Shown here: in pieces, positions 25,976-35,817 of the stretch
Layout of the letters: every line of letters begins with the position of its first letter
Position numbering within the stretch: position 1 is the first letter of the stretch
Source of the DNA: Neoasaia chiangmaiensis
Lineage (GTDB): Bacteria > Pseudomonadota > Alphaproteobacteria > Acetobacterales > Acetobacteraceae
Direction: 5' to 3'
Length of the DNA stretch: 64,000 nucleotides
NCBI RefSeq assembly: GCF_002005465.1
Contig: NZ_CP014691.1
Coordinates: 124,001-188,000, forward strand
Translations under genes and position numbers: made by a program
Notes under the pieces: generated by a model
Databases searched by the model: none
What the model saw: only the letters and a program-made list of their open reading frames with translations
Told to the model about the DNA's origin: nothing

Positions 25976-27511
25976 GTGACTGACAGATCTCAGCCAGAAA
26001 GTCTTCTGAATCCGGGGCATGAAGCCATAGCGGACACAGGTGCAAAAACAGCGCGGGGCGCGGCATTTCTGCTTGGCACCAAGCTTGCAGGCCGCGCTCT
26101 GGACTTTATTTCTCTTGTCGTCCTGACACATCTTTTGCGACCGGCCGATTTCGGCGTGGTCTCTCTGGCCATGTCCGTAATCTACCTGGCAGAAGCAGTT
26201 TTTGAACTCCCCCTGTATCAGGCGCTTGTTGTTCTGGATCTGATAGACAAAGATCATCTTGATACTGCGTTTACATTGAGTTTCCTGCGTGGTTTTACGA
26301 TATGTATCGTTATTCTACTTGTTTCTATCCCGTTCTCGATTTTCTATCACGATTTCAGACTGTTTCCGCTTCTCATGGCGCTGAGTCTGGCGCCTGCATT
26401 TCGCGGAATGCAGAGTCCGGGTTTTGCACTTTACGCCAAGCGTCTCGATTTTTCCCGCGAATGTGCCATTGAGCTGCTGGGGAAAAGCTGCGCGATGGTC
26501 ATTGCCGTTCTGGTCGCTTTTACAACACGCTCATACTGGGCCATAGCAGCCGCAACGATTACCAGCTCTGTTGCTTCCATGTCCGTTTCCTACGTCATAT
26601 CTGCGTATAGGCCACGTTTCACACTGTCTCGATGGAATGATTTCAGGAGTTTTCTCGGCTGGAGTAGCGGTGCTCAGATTCTTAGCGCCATTAACTGGCA
26701 ATACGATCGCCTCATTCTCGGTCGCCTTGTCTCTGCACAGACCCTTGGCGCTTTTTCGATAGCAAGTGATCTCGTTGCCATTCCCTCTCAGGCTATCGCC
26801 GTTCCTCTGAGTCGCCCTCTTCTTTCTGCTCTCGTCGCGAGCCGGGATAATCTGGATCGTCTCAGAAATCTTTACCGCCTGTCGAACACGACCATTTTTA
26901 TGGTCATTCTTCCTATTTTTATTGAAATGTCGTCTCTTTCCTATGAGATCGTTCACACGATCCTGGGGCCAAAATGGGAGAAATCCGTCACTTACATTAC
27001 CCTCCTTGCGATTCCTCCAATAATTGCAGGTCTAGCTGAAGGTATTGGGGCTCTGGTGATGGCTTTTAAGAAAAACCATCTTTATATGCGCCTTAATTCT
27101 TTGGAGTTCTGTATCAAGATACCCATTATTACGGGCGTATCATTTTTCTTCGGGGCGATCGGGGCGTGCTGGGCACGTATAGGCGTAGCATTCATTATGA
27201 TGGTCGTTTGCCTGGCGACAACTAGATCTCTGATTAAGACATCCTACACCGAAATCTTTTTTCAGAACTGGCGTACCGGTCTGGCTGGAATCATTTCCTG
27301 TCTCGCCATAGAAAGCATGAAATACGATATTCTGCCGTCGACATGGCCGGGACTTGCAAGGCTGTTCATTCTGGGAGGGACCGGAATAGGCACCTATATC
27401 CTTGCTCTACTTATACTCTGGTATCTGAACGGGAAAAAGGCTGACGATATTGAAGCCAAAATAGTCGGAAAGTGCCTGTCGAAATTCAGGAAAATCCAAC
27501 CTCAATCTTGA
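25976..27511 (+). CDS. Polysaccharide repeat-unit flippase (Wzx-like)
   Basis: A 511-residue inner-membrane protein of the MOP superfamily, WzxC/polysaccharide transporter type, with 12-14 hydrophobic helices. The N-terminal helix pair contains LVVLTHLLRPADFGVVSLAM, a family signature (L.P.dfG....a), and a second conserved stretch is WQYDRLILGRLVSAQTLGAFS near 240. It would move undecaprenyl-linked repeat units to the periplasmic face. Start codon is GTG at 25976. It converges with the Sel1 gene, ending about 90 bases from it. Confidence 0.87.
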   Translation: MTDRSQPESLLNPGHEAIADTGAKTARGAAFLLGTKLAGRALDFISLVVLTHLLRPADFGVVSLAMSVIYLAEAVFELPLYQALVVLDLIDKDHLDTAFTLSFLRGFTICIVILLVSIPFSIFYHDFRLFPLLMALSLAPAFRGMQSPGFALYAKRLDFSRECAIELLGKSCAMVIAVLVAFTTRSYWAIAAATITSSVASMSVSYVISAYRPRFTLSRWNDFRSFLGWSSGAQILSAINWQYDRLILGRLVSAQTLGAFSIASDLVAIPSQAIAVPLSRPLLSALVASRDNLDRLRNLYRLSNTTIFMVILPIFIEMSSLSYEIVHTILGPKWEKSVTYITLLAIPPIIAGLAEGIGALVMAFKKNHLYMRLNSLEFCIKIPIITGVSFFFGAIGACWARIGVAFIMMVVCLATTRSLIKTSYTEIFFQNWRTGLAGIISCLAIESMKYDILPSTWPGLARLFILGGTGIGTYILALLILWYLNGKKADDIEAKIVGKCLSKFRKIQPQS

Positions 27512-27603
27512 AATGCCGTCTTTTGGTGAGTTCAAACATCTATAGCCATCTTCGCTGCTTCTATTTGTAATATACGGGACTAGTTCTTGTCGAGGTCGCT
27601 GTC

Positions 27604-28695
27604 TTACGAACTGGATTGGGTGGGGCGGGATTCAAGGATTTGGCGCAGTTTGACTGCCTGCTCACTTCCATGATCTGCGGCAAAGTCCAGAAGCCGCTTC
27701 GCTTCCGCATGATCGGTCTCGCATCCCATTCCATTGTAGAATAGCTGGGCAAGCGTTACTGCCGCCCCGACGTGCCCGGATTTGACGGCTCGGCGATACC
27801 ATGAATGAGCTTCAGGGAAATTGGGGGCGACGCCATCTCCCTGAAGATTGATATCGCCAACCAGTGCGATTGCTTCAACCTCGCCACCCTGGGCGGCTTT
27901 TCGCAGCCACGTTTCGGCTTTCGACACATCCCGTTCGATACCACGGCCCTGATAGTAGGCAACTCCGACTTTCATCTGCGCCACTGAATGGCTCTGTGTT
28001 GCGGCCTTCATGAAATGACTGAACGCCTGAGCATCCTTGCCACCTTCATATTCCAGAATTGTGCCAAGCATCAGCTCGGCGTCCGGCAGACCACCTGTAG
28101 CCGCCTGCTGAATGAATGCCACCGCCCTGCTGCGTTCTCCGGAAGTTCGCGCCGCACCAAGCAGAGTGACTCCATGACCGTACAGTCCTTGGACATTTCC
28201 CCCTTCAGCCGCACGCTGGTAGAGTTCGTGGCCTCTTGCGATGTCGCGAAGAGTTTCCGGCCCCTGCGTCAGAAGATGTGCTGCCAGCACCATGCCGTCA
28301 AAATCGCCGCCTTCCACTGCCCGCTCGGCCCAGGACAGTGCCTCTGCATGATCAGGTTTTCCCTGTTTCAGCGCCATGTCGAACACTTTGACCTGCTCTC
28401 CAGCGGGCACACTGAAGCCCATATGACTCAGCACGCCCAGTCTGTGACAGGCTTTGACATGATGTTGCTCTGCGGCTTGCCGGAACCAGCGGAGTGCCTC
28501 GTTTCCGTTCATCGGAACATCTTTGTCGGCCAGATACAGTTCTCCGAGCATGAACTGCGCCTCCGCGTTTCCTGCGATAGCCAGCCCGTAAAGCTGTTTT
28601 ATTCCTCGTCTGCTTTTCCCGTTCTTCAAAAGATTCTGCGCATGTTTTAGTTTTTCTTCAGGGGATCCAAATAAGGGTAAGATGAATTTTTTCAT
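27604..28695 (-). CDS. Sel1-repeat protein
   Basis: A 363-residue soluble protein of about eight Sel1-like (TPR-type) repeats, for example GNAEAQFMLGELYLADKDVP, HVKACHRLGVLSHMG and HSVAQMKVGVAYYQGRGI. Such solenoids bind other proteins and often organise cell-surface or secretion complexes. There is no signal peptide. The start at 28695 is preferred because GGGAA lies seven bases upstream and the ATG follows the PAP2 stop by one base; an ATG at 28713 would overlap that gene. It is the last gene of a leftward operon (glycosyltransferase, polymerase-like, PAP2, Sel1), so it probably scaffolds the polysaccharide machinery. Confidence 0.8.
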   Translation of the reverse strand: MKKFILPLFGSPEEKLKHAQNLLKNGKSRRGIKQLYGLAIAGNAEAQFMLGELYLADKDVPMNGNEALRWFRQAAEQHHVKACHRLGVLSHMGFSVPAGEQVKVFDMALKQGKPDHAEALSWAERAVEGGDFDGMVLAAHLLTQGPETLRDIARGHELYQRAAEGGNVQGLYGHGVTLLGAARTSGERSRAVAFIQQAATGGLPDAELMLGTILEYEGGKDAQAFSHFMKAATQSHSVAQMKVGVAYYQGRGIERDVSKAETWLRKAAQGGEVEAIALVGDINLQGDGVAPNFPEAHSWYRRAVKSGHVGAAVTLAQLFYNGMGCETDHAEAKRLLDFAADHGSEQAVKLRQILESRPTQSSS

Positions 28696-28696
28696 G

Positions 28697-29353
28697 TTAT
28701 TTTCCCAAAACATTATGGTGTGGTTTCTGGAATGCAGGAGGGGTCACAGGACAGCGCATGAACGGTGCAACAAACCGGTGCGAAAAATACTCAAGCCACG
28801 TTTCCACCGGAGAGCGCAGACCGTGCAGGAGCATCGTCAGAACCAGACCGCCGGTTATCAGGAACACGATGGGCCGGCTCAGCCATGTCGGTCCTAAAGG
28901 CGTATGCAATTCGTTTTTTCTCGCCAGCGTCAGAAACAGGACGCCCAGCAAGCCGATGCTTGCACCGACAAAAACTTCTGCAAGAGAATGGACATGAAGG
29001 GCGATCCGCGCGAATCCCGCAGACAGCGCAACCCCAGATGCCACAGCAAGACATGCGCGCGGAGACCTGCTGAAAAGCACTGCCGCCCCGCCATAGACAA
29101 AAGTCGTACCTGCCGTATGTCCGCTGGGACTGTATAGGCTGTGCCCCGGAAGACGTCCGCAGGCCTCGAAACAGAGCTTGAGGATCAGCGTTCCCCCGAA
29201 GACCAGAAGCACTAGGGCAGAGTAGTGCAGGAATATCCTGTATCGTCCTTGCAGGATGAGGATCAGGCTGATCAATGCCATCAGGGGCCACAGGATATTC
29301 TCGTCCCCGAAATCACTCAGAAAGCCGATGAGAGCAAGGGTGCTGTCAGGCAC
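28697..29353 (-). CDS. PAP2-family membrane phosphatase
   Basis: A 218-residue membrane protein with about six helices and the PAP2 motifs YSPSGHTAGTT (PSGH, near 80) and ALHVHSLAEVFVGASIG (His near 130). Enzymes of this family remove phosphate from undecaprenyl pyrophosphate or other lipid phosphates, so here it may recycle the lipid carrier of the exopolysaccharide. The first conserved K-x6-RP motif is not obvious. It overlaps the end of the polymerase-like gene by eight bases. Confidence 0.82.
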   Translation of the reverse strand: MPDSTLALIGFLSDFGDENILWPLMALISLILILQGRYRIFLHYSALVLLVFGGTLILKLCFEACGRLPGHSLYSPSGHTAGTTFVYGGAAVLFSRSPRACLAVASGVALSAGFARIALHVHSLAEVFVGASIGLLGVLFLTLARKNELHTPLGPTWLSRPIVFLITGGLVLTMLLHGLRSPVETWLEYFSHRFVAPFMRCPVTPPAFQKPHHNVLGK

Positions 29354-30749
29354 GCCCTGTTTTTCCCTTTCTGGCCTGCGCCCTCATCAGCGATGAGACC
29401 AGCACAGCCAACAGCACATAGAAATCCATCGTTCCCAAAACCGGACCGGAAATAAGCGTCGCCATTGTCCGGCCCAGCAACGCTGTCATTGTTGCCTCGA
29501 TCATCCATGCATCGAGCGACTGTTCATTCGCCGCTACTTTCAGGGTACGGAATATTGTCGCAAAGAGTCGTCCGTTCCAGACGACAAGTCCCAGGACGCC
29601 TATAACACCAATGGTAGACAGGAAGCCTGGCAGAAGACTGGAGGAACGGTTGCTTCCCCATCCGGTTCCGAGCCCATAGGTTTCCAAGGCAAGCTGGTAT
29701 GAATCAGAGTCCTTCTGGCTGCGCTCTTCGTAAGAAACGGACTGCTTCTTATCCTGTGTTTCCAGAATGACTGCTGCTGCCCCCTTGATGACGTCCGGCG
29801 CGAAAGCCGCGAGGGTAAATGTCGTTAAGCCCATGCACAGGACGCCGGCTCCGATGAACAGCATCAACCGCCGGAACAACTGCCGTTTCCGACTTACAAC
29901 GGCATAAATGACCAGCAGCATCAGCCCGACCGACATGGCAATATATCCCGTGGTCGAGGTCGTCATCAGCAGGCAAAGCACGCCCATGATCAGCGTGAGC
30001 CGCGTCAGCCATCCGCCATAACCTCTCAATGTCGACCATACTGTCGAATAGAGTGTGCCGATAAGAAATGTTGCGCAGGCCGCAGGTTCCGTAAACGTGG
30101 AGTTGATGCGTGGTACTGGTCCGCTCATTTGCGTATCCAGTACAGCCCAGCCGGGATTAGAATAGAAAAGGGTTTTTGGAAATGGAATACTTCCTATAAG
30201 CCTATGTGCCATTTCCCAGAACCCGACCAGACACGCAAGCATCGCCCCTATGAGATACGCTTGGTATAGTCGGCGCGGGTCGGCTTCGCGTCTCGTCAGA
30301 AATAAAACCGTCATGATGAACATGACGAGATCGAGCACGAGATAGGCGTCCTGCGTCATATTGCCGCGTTGAGGGGAGAGCGGCACGCGGGTTGCGATCT
30401 CATCCAGCTTCTGAGGCCAGACAAAAACTTTTCCTTCAAACAGGCGTGGAAGTAGAATGGAACTGAGAATTGTCCAGAAAAAAGCGATGAACAGCGGCGC
30501 ACAAAATTTCATCTGGCGCATTGCTTTAGGAAAGGTGATGCCCAGCGCAAGCTGAAGCCCCATGAATGCAATAAACATCATTCCCGGCGCCATAGAGGGT
30601 TGTAGGCCCAGCCCTCCCAATACCAGAACAGCGGATGCCTGTAAGACTCCGCCAATAAGAGTCAACTCCAGAAGACGCTGCGGATCTTTTCTGAAAAAGA
30701 AGATGAGGCTGAGGGGCCAGAAGATCAGCCCCATCGCAGTCAGACCCAT
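29346..30749 (-). CDS. Polysaccharide polymerase / O-antigen ligase-like membrane protein
   Basis: A 467-residue protein with about 12 hydrophobic helices and a large loop between the last ones (near 315-385, QDKKQSVSYEERSQKDSDSY), the topology of Wzy polymerases and WaaL ligases. Sequence is too divergent to assign by motif; the locus lacks another candidate, so Wzy is the best guess. The ATG at 30749 follows the glycosyltransferase stop codon by one base (TGACATG), so it is chosen over the longer frame, whose first 35 residues look non-membrane and basic. Its end overlaps the PAP2 gene. Confidence 0.72.
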   Translation of the reverse strand: MGLTAMGLIFWPLSLIFFFRKDPQRLLELTLIGGVLQASAVLVLGGLGLQPSMAPGMMFIAFMGLQLALGITFPKAMRQMKFCAPLFIAFFWTILSSILLPRLFEGKVFVWPQKLDEIATRVPLSPQRGNMTQDAYLVLDLVMFIMTVLFLTRREADPRRLYQAYLIGAMLACLVGFWEMAHRLIGSIPFPKTLFYSNPGWAVLDTQMSGPVPRINSTFTEPAACATFLIGTLYSTVWSTLRGYGGWLTRLTLIMGVLCLLMTTSTTGYIAMSVGLMLLVIYAVVSRKRQLFRRLMLFIGAGVLCMGLTTFTLAAFAPDVIKGAAAVILETQDKKQSVSYEERSQKDSDSYQLALETYGLGTGWGSNRSSSLLPGFLSTIGVIGVLGLVVWNGRLFATIFRTLKVAANEQSLDAWMIEATMTALLGRTMATLISGPVLGTMDFYVLLAVLVSSLMRAQARKGKTGRA

Positions 30750-30750
30750 G

Positions 30751-31899
30751 TCAGACCTTGTCGACCGGGCGGGAGGGCATAAACGCCTGCCATTGCTGTT
30801 CAACAAATGTCGTGAAACGCGATCGAAAAAGTTCCTCCGAAAACCGGAGCGCATTCTGATGACAGAGTTCGGACGTCATGTCCTTGTCATGTTCTTCAAA
30901 TGTCTGCACTGCATCGATAATGCTGTCAACGCTCTGACTGTCGAACAGAAGACCTGTTGTCCCAGGCTGAACAATATCGCATGCGCCTCCACGTCCGTAG
31001 GCGATTACGGGAGTTCCTGCTGCCTGAGCCTCGACAAGGGAGATACCAAAATCTTCTTCCCCGGCGTACACGAAGGCCCGGGCCTTACTCAGCGTCATCT
31101 GCAATTCTGCGTCGGAGACATGCCCTTTGAGGCTGATATTCGAAGCCCCCGCAGCTTTCTGACGGACAAGCTCCGCATCGGCTCCACCGCCGATGACGAT
31201 CAGCTTCCTGTCTGGCATGTGGCGGAATGCTTCAACCACGAGATCAATCCGCTTGTAGGGCACCAGTCGTGAAACAACGACATAGTAGTCTTCCTTTGTG
31301 CCATTCACGGAAAAGCGATCCAGATTGACGGGTGGCGGAATGACATGGGCTTCTCGTCGCCATGTCTTGCGGATCCGGCGGGCGATATAACCTGAATTTG
31401 CGACGAAAGCGTCCACACCGGCCGCGGCCCTCACGTCCCAGTTGCGTAGACGATGGAAGAGCCAGCGGATATAGAGGCTGCGCAGTCCTTTGTTCAGCCC
31501 GCTCTGACGAAGGTAGGTATTCTGGAAATCCCAAGCATACCGCATTGGGGAATGGACATAGGACACATGGAGTTGATCCGGTCCTGTGATAATACCCTTT
31601 GCCACGGCATGGTGGCTAGAAATGACAACATCGAACCCGCTGAGATCCCACTGCTCCACTGCCAGGGGCATCAGGCCAAGGTAGTGTCTGAAAAACCTGC
31701 TTGCAAATGGCAGTTTTTGGATGAAGGATGTCTGAATTTCACGGTTTCCTAAGCGCGCTCGGTCTTGCGGGGAAAGAAAGTTCACGACGGAGAAAATTTT
31801 TGCGTCCGGGTAACATTTAATTAATTGCTCGATGACAAGCTCAGAACCGGCCCAGTTTTCCAGCCACTCGTGTACAATCGCAACCTGGATAGATTTCAT
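30751..31899 (-). CDS. Glycosyltransferase family 4
   Basis: A 382-residue GT-B fold enzyme. The N-terminal domain starts IQVAIVHEWLENWAGSELV, the middle has YVHSPMRYAWDF near 135, and the C-terminal GT1 domain has VVVSRLVPYKRIDLVVEAF near 205 and the sugar-nucleotide site PAGEEDFGISLVEAQAAGTPVIAYG near 285 (E-x7-E as EDFGISLVE). It should add a sugar, perhaps mannose, to the lipid-linked repeat unit at the cytoplasmic face. It is the first gene of a four-gene leftward operon. Confidence 0.88.
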   Translation of the reverse strand: MKSIQVAIVHEWLENWAGSELVIEQLIKCYPDAKIFSVVNFLSPQDRARLGNREIQTSFIQKLPFASRFFRHYLGLMPLAVEQWDLSGFDVVISSHHAVAKGIITGPDQLHVSYVHSPMRYAWDFQNTYLRQSGLNKGLRSLYIRWLFHRLRNWDVRAAAGVDAFVANSGYIARRIRKTWRREAHVIPPPVNLDRFSVNGTKEDYYVVVSRLVPYKRIDLVVEAFRHMPDRKLIVIGGGADAELVRQKAAGASNISLKGHVSDAELQMTLSKARAFVYAGEEDFGISLVEAQAAGTPVIAYGRGGACDIVQPGTTGLLFDSQSVDSIIDAVQTFEEHDKDMTSELCHQNALRFSEELFRSRFTTFVEQQWQAFMPSRPVDKV

Positions 31900-32077
31900 G
31901 TCTATTTTTTCTCATTCTGCGGTTTTCAAAGTTCCGCTGCCATTGGGTATTCGCGCTCCTGTTGCAAGGCCATCGTCAAAACAGGCTTCCAAGCCAGTTG
32001 CCGGAAGCGGTATCGGTCTGGCAGCATTTCTCGGCGCATGCATGTGGATTGCCGCAGGCTACTGGCTTTTCTCCTGA
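31898..32077 (+). CDS. Possible small membrane protein
   Basis: A 59-codon frame starting at an ATG that shares the CATG with the divergent glycosyltransferase start. The predicted protein has a basic, Ser/Pro-rich N-terminus and one C-terminal hydrophobic helix (GIGLAAFLGACMWIAAGYWLF). This layout is protein-like, but there is no good ribosome-binding site and no known relative, and it lies in what would otherwise be a 229-base promoter region. I rate it as possible only. Confidence 0.28.
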   Translation: MSIFSHSAVFKVPLPLGIRAPVARPSSKQASKPVAGSGIGLAAFLGACMWIAAGYWLFS

Positions 32078-32128
32078 TCAACCTCAATGATTGGCGGCTT
32101 GCTCATCTTCGAAGAAGGGGACGCAACA

Positions 32129-32719
32129 TCAGAAGTGCCGCTCATATACTTTGATGACATCTCCAGGCTTCACAAAATTCTGAGGATAGAGAAGGCCGGT
32201 GACCGTGTTGCCTCCCTCCTGCCGGATCGCATACGCATAACGTTCCCATGACCGATATGTGAATCCTCCTGCCGCCGCGATAGCTGAAAGCAGCGTCATG
32301 CCCGGCTGGTATGCATATTGACCCGGGTGCTCGACCTCCCCAATGACGGAAACGAGACGGTAGGCTGTAACCTGCACCGCAATTTTCGCGTCCCGAAGAA
32401 TAGCTTTCTGCCGAAGTGAAGCCGTAATGCTCTGTCCAAGTTCTCGGGTCGTCAGTCCTGACGCATGCACGTCTCCCAGTAATGGGACATCAATATTACC
32501 TGCACTGTCAATGCGGAAGTCAGAAGTTAACTGATCCTGACCATACGTCATCAGGCGCACTTCATCATCCGTCCCAAGTCTATATTGTATCGGATCGTAA
32601 GCCGGTACTGGTGTCAGTCCTCGGCCTGGACTACAAGCCGCGAGACAACAGCCTGTCACACACAGGAGAGTGTATTTTCGCAAGTTCTGCAAAAGGCGCA
32701 TTCTAAGAAATTCCGTCAT
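32129..32719 (-). CDS. Short OPX-type polysaccharide export lipoprotein
   Basis: A 196-residue outer-membrane-associated lipoprotein with a signal ending in CCLAAC near residue 28. The polysaccharide export domain (YRLGTDDEVRLMTYGQDQL, near 46) is followed by one SLBB domain (VSVIGEVEHPGQYAYQPG, near 128). It lacks the C-terminal helix with which Wza spans the outer membrane, and is similar in size to GumB. It would conduct the chain across the periplasm to a partner porin. The neighbouring gene encodes a beta-barrel, starting only 13 bases away in the same operon. An ATG at 32701 with GGAA ahead is an alternative start. Confidence 0.87.
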   Translation of the reverse strand: MTEFLRMRLLQNLRKYTLLCVTGCCLAACSPGRGLTPVPAYDPIQYRLGTDDEVRLMTYGQDQLTSDFRIDSAGNIDVPLLGDVHASGLTTRELGQSITASLRQKAILRDAKIAVQVTAYRLVSVIGEVEHPGQYAYQPGMTLLSAIAAAGGFTYRSWERYAYAIRQEGGNTVTGLLYPQNFVKPGDVIKVYERHF

Positions 32720-32732
32720 TATGAGAACTTTA

Positions 32733-34073
32733 TCATAATTGATATTTTATGCTTATCACAGCCGTATCGATACTGTATCGCCCCGTTCCGACCGCATTGG
32801 CATTTCTATAGATATTCGATGCCTCCAGAGAGAAGTTTCGGTCTAGCGCCCAGTCAAAGCCGACACTGAAGTCACAATTCAGTTGAGATGTCATGACCTG
32901 ATATAGTGGAGTATGTTCGAAAATGGCTGGTGTCTTTCCCGCTCCGCCCTGCTGAACCTCAGCTCCGGCATGCAATACGAGATTGCGGGAGTAGGTATGG
33001 CGGATATCGAGTGCGGCGTTCGTATAAACAAAGCCGGCCACACTTTCGAAAGCGCTGTCAGCAATCCCGCGTGATACGGTCAGGGAAACTCGCGTAAGAT
33101 GCGTGGGAGTCCATGTTCCTCGCAGTTCAACATAGAATGTATTGAGGGCTTTATAGGCCGAAGCAGCGTAGGAACGGCTCTGATACCCCCCCAGAACCCG
33201 AACGCTGAACGGGCCGGGCATTTCATAATCGTATCCTGCCAGAGCTGAAAAACCATTGGAATTTCGGGAAGGGAGACTAAAGCGGTTGCTCGAATACCGG
33301 ATCTCGACACCTTGGGCGATCAATAGAAGATCGCTACCTTCGGCCATGGAATAGCGCAGCCCGATCCCTTCGGAGAACAGTACCCGGTTGCGGTAGGACT
33401 GCTGCAGGAAGATATCGCTTCCCGCCAGATCTGCGAACTGAAAGCGTTTCAGGTCAAAGTTTGGAATTATCGAGAGCTTTCCGTGTGTCTCGATTCGATC
33501 GTCCAGAGCCAGATCCTGCACAAAATAGGGAACGGGCCGATTTGCGGCCAGTGCACCCAAATCAAATGGCATCTGGGTCATTTTCTCATGGCTCAGATGA
33601 TACTCGAGCCGATCATGGCCTAGCCTTTCATCTCCCGACAGAAATGCAGACCAGTTGGTCTGATCCTGTAATCCGCGCTCGGGGTAGTAAAGCTGGTTGA
33701 CGGATGCCCCAACTCTGACGCGCCTCCGGCTTTGAGTGAGCAATCCTTCCAGATTTGCCTTGGTCTGGCTGACTGCACTGGGAACGCCACCCATGATCTG
33801 GTCGGCATTATTGGTGTAACCCCATCCTTCAGAAGCTTCGCCATTGACAGCCCAGGGGCCGAAGCTGAGGCCCTGAGCTCCGTAGCGATAATTTGTGTCC
33901 GACTGGAAAGCATCCACGGTTTCACTGCTCTCAGGGCCACCCAGAGCCGAAAGATTCTGTGTAATCACCTGTGCATATGCCGCTTTGCCTGGAAACAGAG
34001 GTGCCTGAAAAACCACCCCCATTCCCAAAGCGAACAGTACGCTCTGACCAGATTTTTCCCGATACAAGAACAT
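32733..34073 (-). CDS. Outer-membrane beta-barrel protein of the export locus
   Basis: A 446-residue protein with a long N-terminal signal (cleavage near AAYAQ, about residue 35). The rest is a regular alternation of amphipathic strands such as VRVLGGYQSRSYAASAYKAL and YVELRGTWTPTHLTRVSLTV, and it ends in YQL with a final hydrophobic residue. This fits the BBP2-type outer-membrane barrels found in exopolysaccharide loci. It is upstream of the short OPX gene, 13 bases apart, which suggests they form one export channel. It begins the leftward operon at the divergent promoter region. Confidence 0.82.
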   Translation of the reverse strand: MFLYREKSGQSVLFALGMGVVFQAPLFPGKAAYAQVITQNLSALGGPESSETVDAFQSDTNYRYGAQGLSFGPWAVNGEASEGWGYTNNADQIMGGVPSAVSQTKANLEGLLTQSRRRVRVGASVNQLYYPERGLQDQTNWSAFLSGDERLGHDRLEYHLSHEKMTQMPFDLGALAANRPVPYFVQDLALDDRIETHGKLSIIPNFDLKRFQFADLAGSDIFLQQSYRNRVLFSEGIGLRYSMAEGSDLLLIAQGVEIRYSSNRFSLPSRNSNGFSALAGYDYEMPGPFSVRVLGGYQSRSYAASAYKALNTFYVELRGTWTPTHLTRVSLTVSRGIADSAFESVAGFVYTNAALDIRHTYSRNLVLHAGAEVQQGGAGKTPAIFEHTPLYQVMTSQLNCDFSVGFDWALDRNFSLEASNIYRNANAVGTGRYSIDTAVISIKYQL

Positions 34074-34316
34074 GGGGTGGTTTCTTATCAGAAAGCCAGT
34101 TTTCTAGAAATCCTTCCTGTGAAGTTAGTCGAGAATTATACTACGAATAACGCTATAACGCTTTATTAACTCATATTGATGTAGACGAGCGCAAATTTTC
34201 ATGTGATATAAATCGTCATCAACGAGAAAAGTTCTTATTGCAGTATATCGTTTGGAAAATAGCCGTGAATAACACTGCTATATCCTTCGATAACTAGTGT
34301 CATTCACGGAGAGCAG
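34074..34316. promoter_or_regulatory. Divergent promoter region of the polysaccharide locus
   Basis: A 243-base AT-rich region between the leftward export genes and the rightward glycosylphosphotransferase gene. Both operons must start here. I could not settle on -35/-10 boxes or an operator. Confidence 0.5.
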
Positions 34317-35801
34317 ATGAGATTGTCCTCCTCCTTTAACCAGGATGCTTTCGAAGCGTCTGCTGATGAGACGATGGTTTCTGCGGCTGACAGTATTCGC
34401 GCCCGGTTTATTATGGAGTTTTCCCATCGGGTGCCTCTCGTATTCTTCTTCAGCGATGTTACGGCTGTAGTTCTGTCGGGCCTGTCTGGAAGCTGGATTG
34501 CTTCAGCCGTCCACAACTTGTCAGTTGGTGCTCCACTGTTTCTTGATGCAAACCTGAACGCATCTCGCGCAGCAGGCCATCTTACGCCGATTTGTATCGG
34601 TGTTCTACTCTACATGTTTGTCAGCGGTGAATACCGTAATAGATTCCCGTTCTGGAGCGAGTTCGGGCGTTTGATCGCAGCATCGTTCTGTGCGTTGCTC
34701 GCATCGGGCTTCTGGGCGTTCGCGTTTCAGATTTCCGATCTACGGATGGCGCTCCTGCTGCCATGGATCATTTTTCCGTTTTGCGGTGAACTGCTGCGGC
34801 AGCTCTGCCGTCACGGACTGCATGCAATTCACTTATGGCAAATCCCTACGGTGCTGGTTGGAAGTGAGGTAGAAACGGATCAGGCAAGGCGTATCCTGAA
34901 TAGTGAATCTCTTCCTAGCCATGAAATCACAAGATGTCTGAGTCCGGCGGAGGCGATAAACCTCCTTGTAGTATCCGGGGAAACGAGTTTTTCCCGTCGG
35001 TTTCAGTTCCTGTTATGCCTTGATCCAACCGACATACGCTCTCGGGATCTCATTGAGCGACTGACCCGGAAGCGTATTCCCTTCGCCCTGATCCCGCAGG
35101 TCTCCGGGATGCCCACTCACGGTCTGACGCAATCATCCTATTTCAGTCATGACACCATTATTCTGTCCTATCGGAGCAATCTAGAAGAACCTGTTCAGCG
35201 TTTTTTCAAATTTACGTTTGATTTTGTGATTGCCTTGCTGCTGTTCGCGCTTGTTTTCCCTGTCTATGTGATCCTCTATATTCTCATTGCTTTGGAGGGT
35301 GGCCAGCCAATCTATGGTCATCGCCGGATCGGTCAGAACGGGCGTGAATTCAATTGTCTGAAATTTCGTACAATGGCGAAGAACTCCGATGAGGTCCTGA
35401 ATCATCTTCTTGAAACTAATGCTGAGGCAGCCGCAGAATGGGAGGAAACACAGAAGCTGCATAATGATCCCCGGATCACGCGTATTGGCCATATGCTTCG
35501 GAAAACGAGTCTGGATGAACTGCCGCAGCTTCTCAACGTCATTCGAGGTGAGATGAGCCTGGTGGGGCCGCGTCCTATTGTGCAGGCTGAAGTCCATCAT
35601 TACGGTGATAATTTCGAGTATTATCAGGCGATCCGTCCGGGAATTACCGGGTTGTGGCAAGTCAGCGGCAGAAGCGATACGGGTTATGCTGAACGTGTGC
35701 AGCTTGATCGATGGTATGTTCGTAACTGGACTCTCTGGCACGACGTTGCCATTCTGGCGAAAACCCTTCCGGCTGTTTTCTTGAGACGTGGTGCTCGGTA
35801 A
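34317..35801 (+). CDS. Polyprenyl glycosylphosphotransferase, repeat-unit initiating
   Basis: A 494-residue WbaP/GumD-type enzyme that transfers a sugar-1-phosphate, probably glucose-1-phosphate, from a UDP-sugar to undecaprenyl phosphate and so starts the repeat unit. The N-terminal half has about four membrane helices and a CoA-binding-like domain. The C-terminal catalytic part begins at [20 protein letters not shown] (near 300) and has [29 protein letters not shown] near 402 and [16 protein letters not shown] near 441. The gene product is equivalent to AceA of acetan synthesis. It leads the rightward operon. Confidence 0.92.
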   Translation: MRLSSSFNQDAFEASADETMVSAADSIRARFIMEFSHRVPLVFFFSDVTAVVLSGLSGSWIASAVHNLSVGAPLFLDANLNASRAAGHLTPICIGVLLYMFVSGEYRNRFPFWSEFGRLIAASFCALLASGFWAFAFQISDLRMALLLPWIIFPFCGELLRQLCRHGLHAIHLWQIPTVLVGSEVETDQARRILNSESLPSHEITRCLSPAEAINLLVVSGETSFSRRFQFLLCLDPTDIRSRDLIERLTRKRIPFALIPQVSGMPTHGLTQSSYFSHDTIILSYRSNLEEPVQRFFKFTFDFVIALLLFALVFPVYVILYILIALEGGQPIYGHRRIGQNGREFNCLKFRTMAKNSDEVLNHLLETNAEAAAEWEETQKLHNDPRITRIGHMLRKTSLDELPQLLNVIRGEMSLVGPRPIVQAEVHHYGDNFEYYQAIRPGITGLWQVSGRSDTGYAERVQLDRWYVRNWTLWHDVAILAKTLPAVFLRRGAR

Positions 35802-35817
35802 GCGGAAATTAATATCT

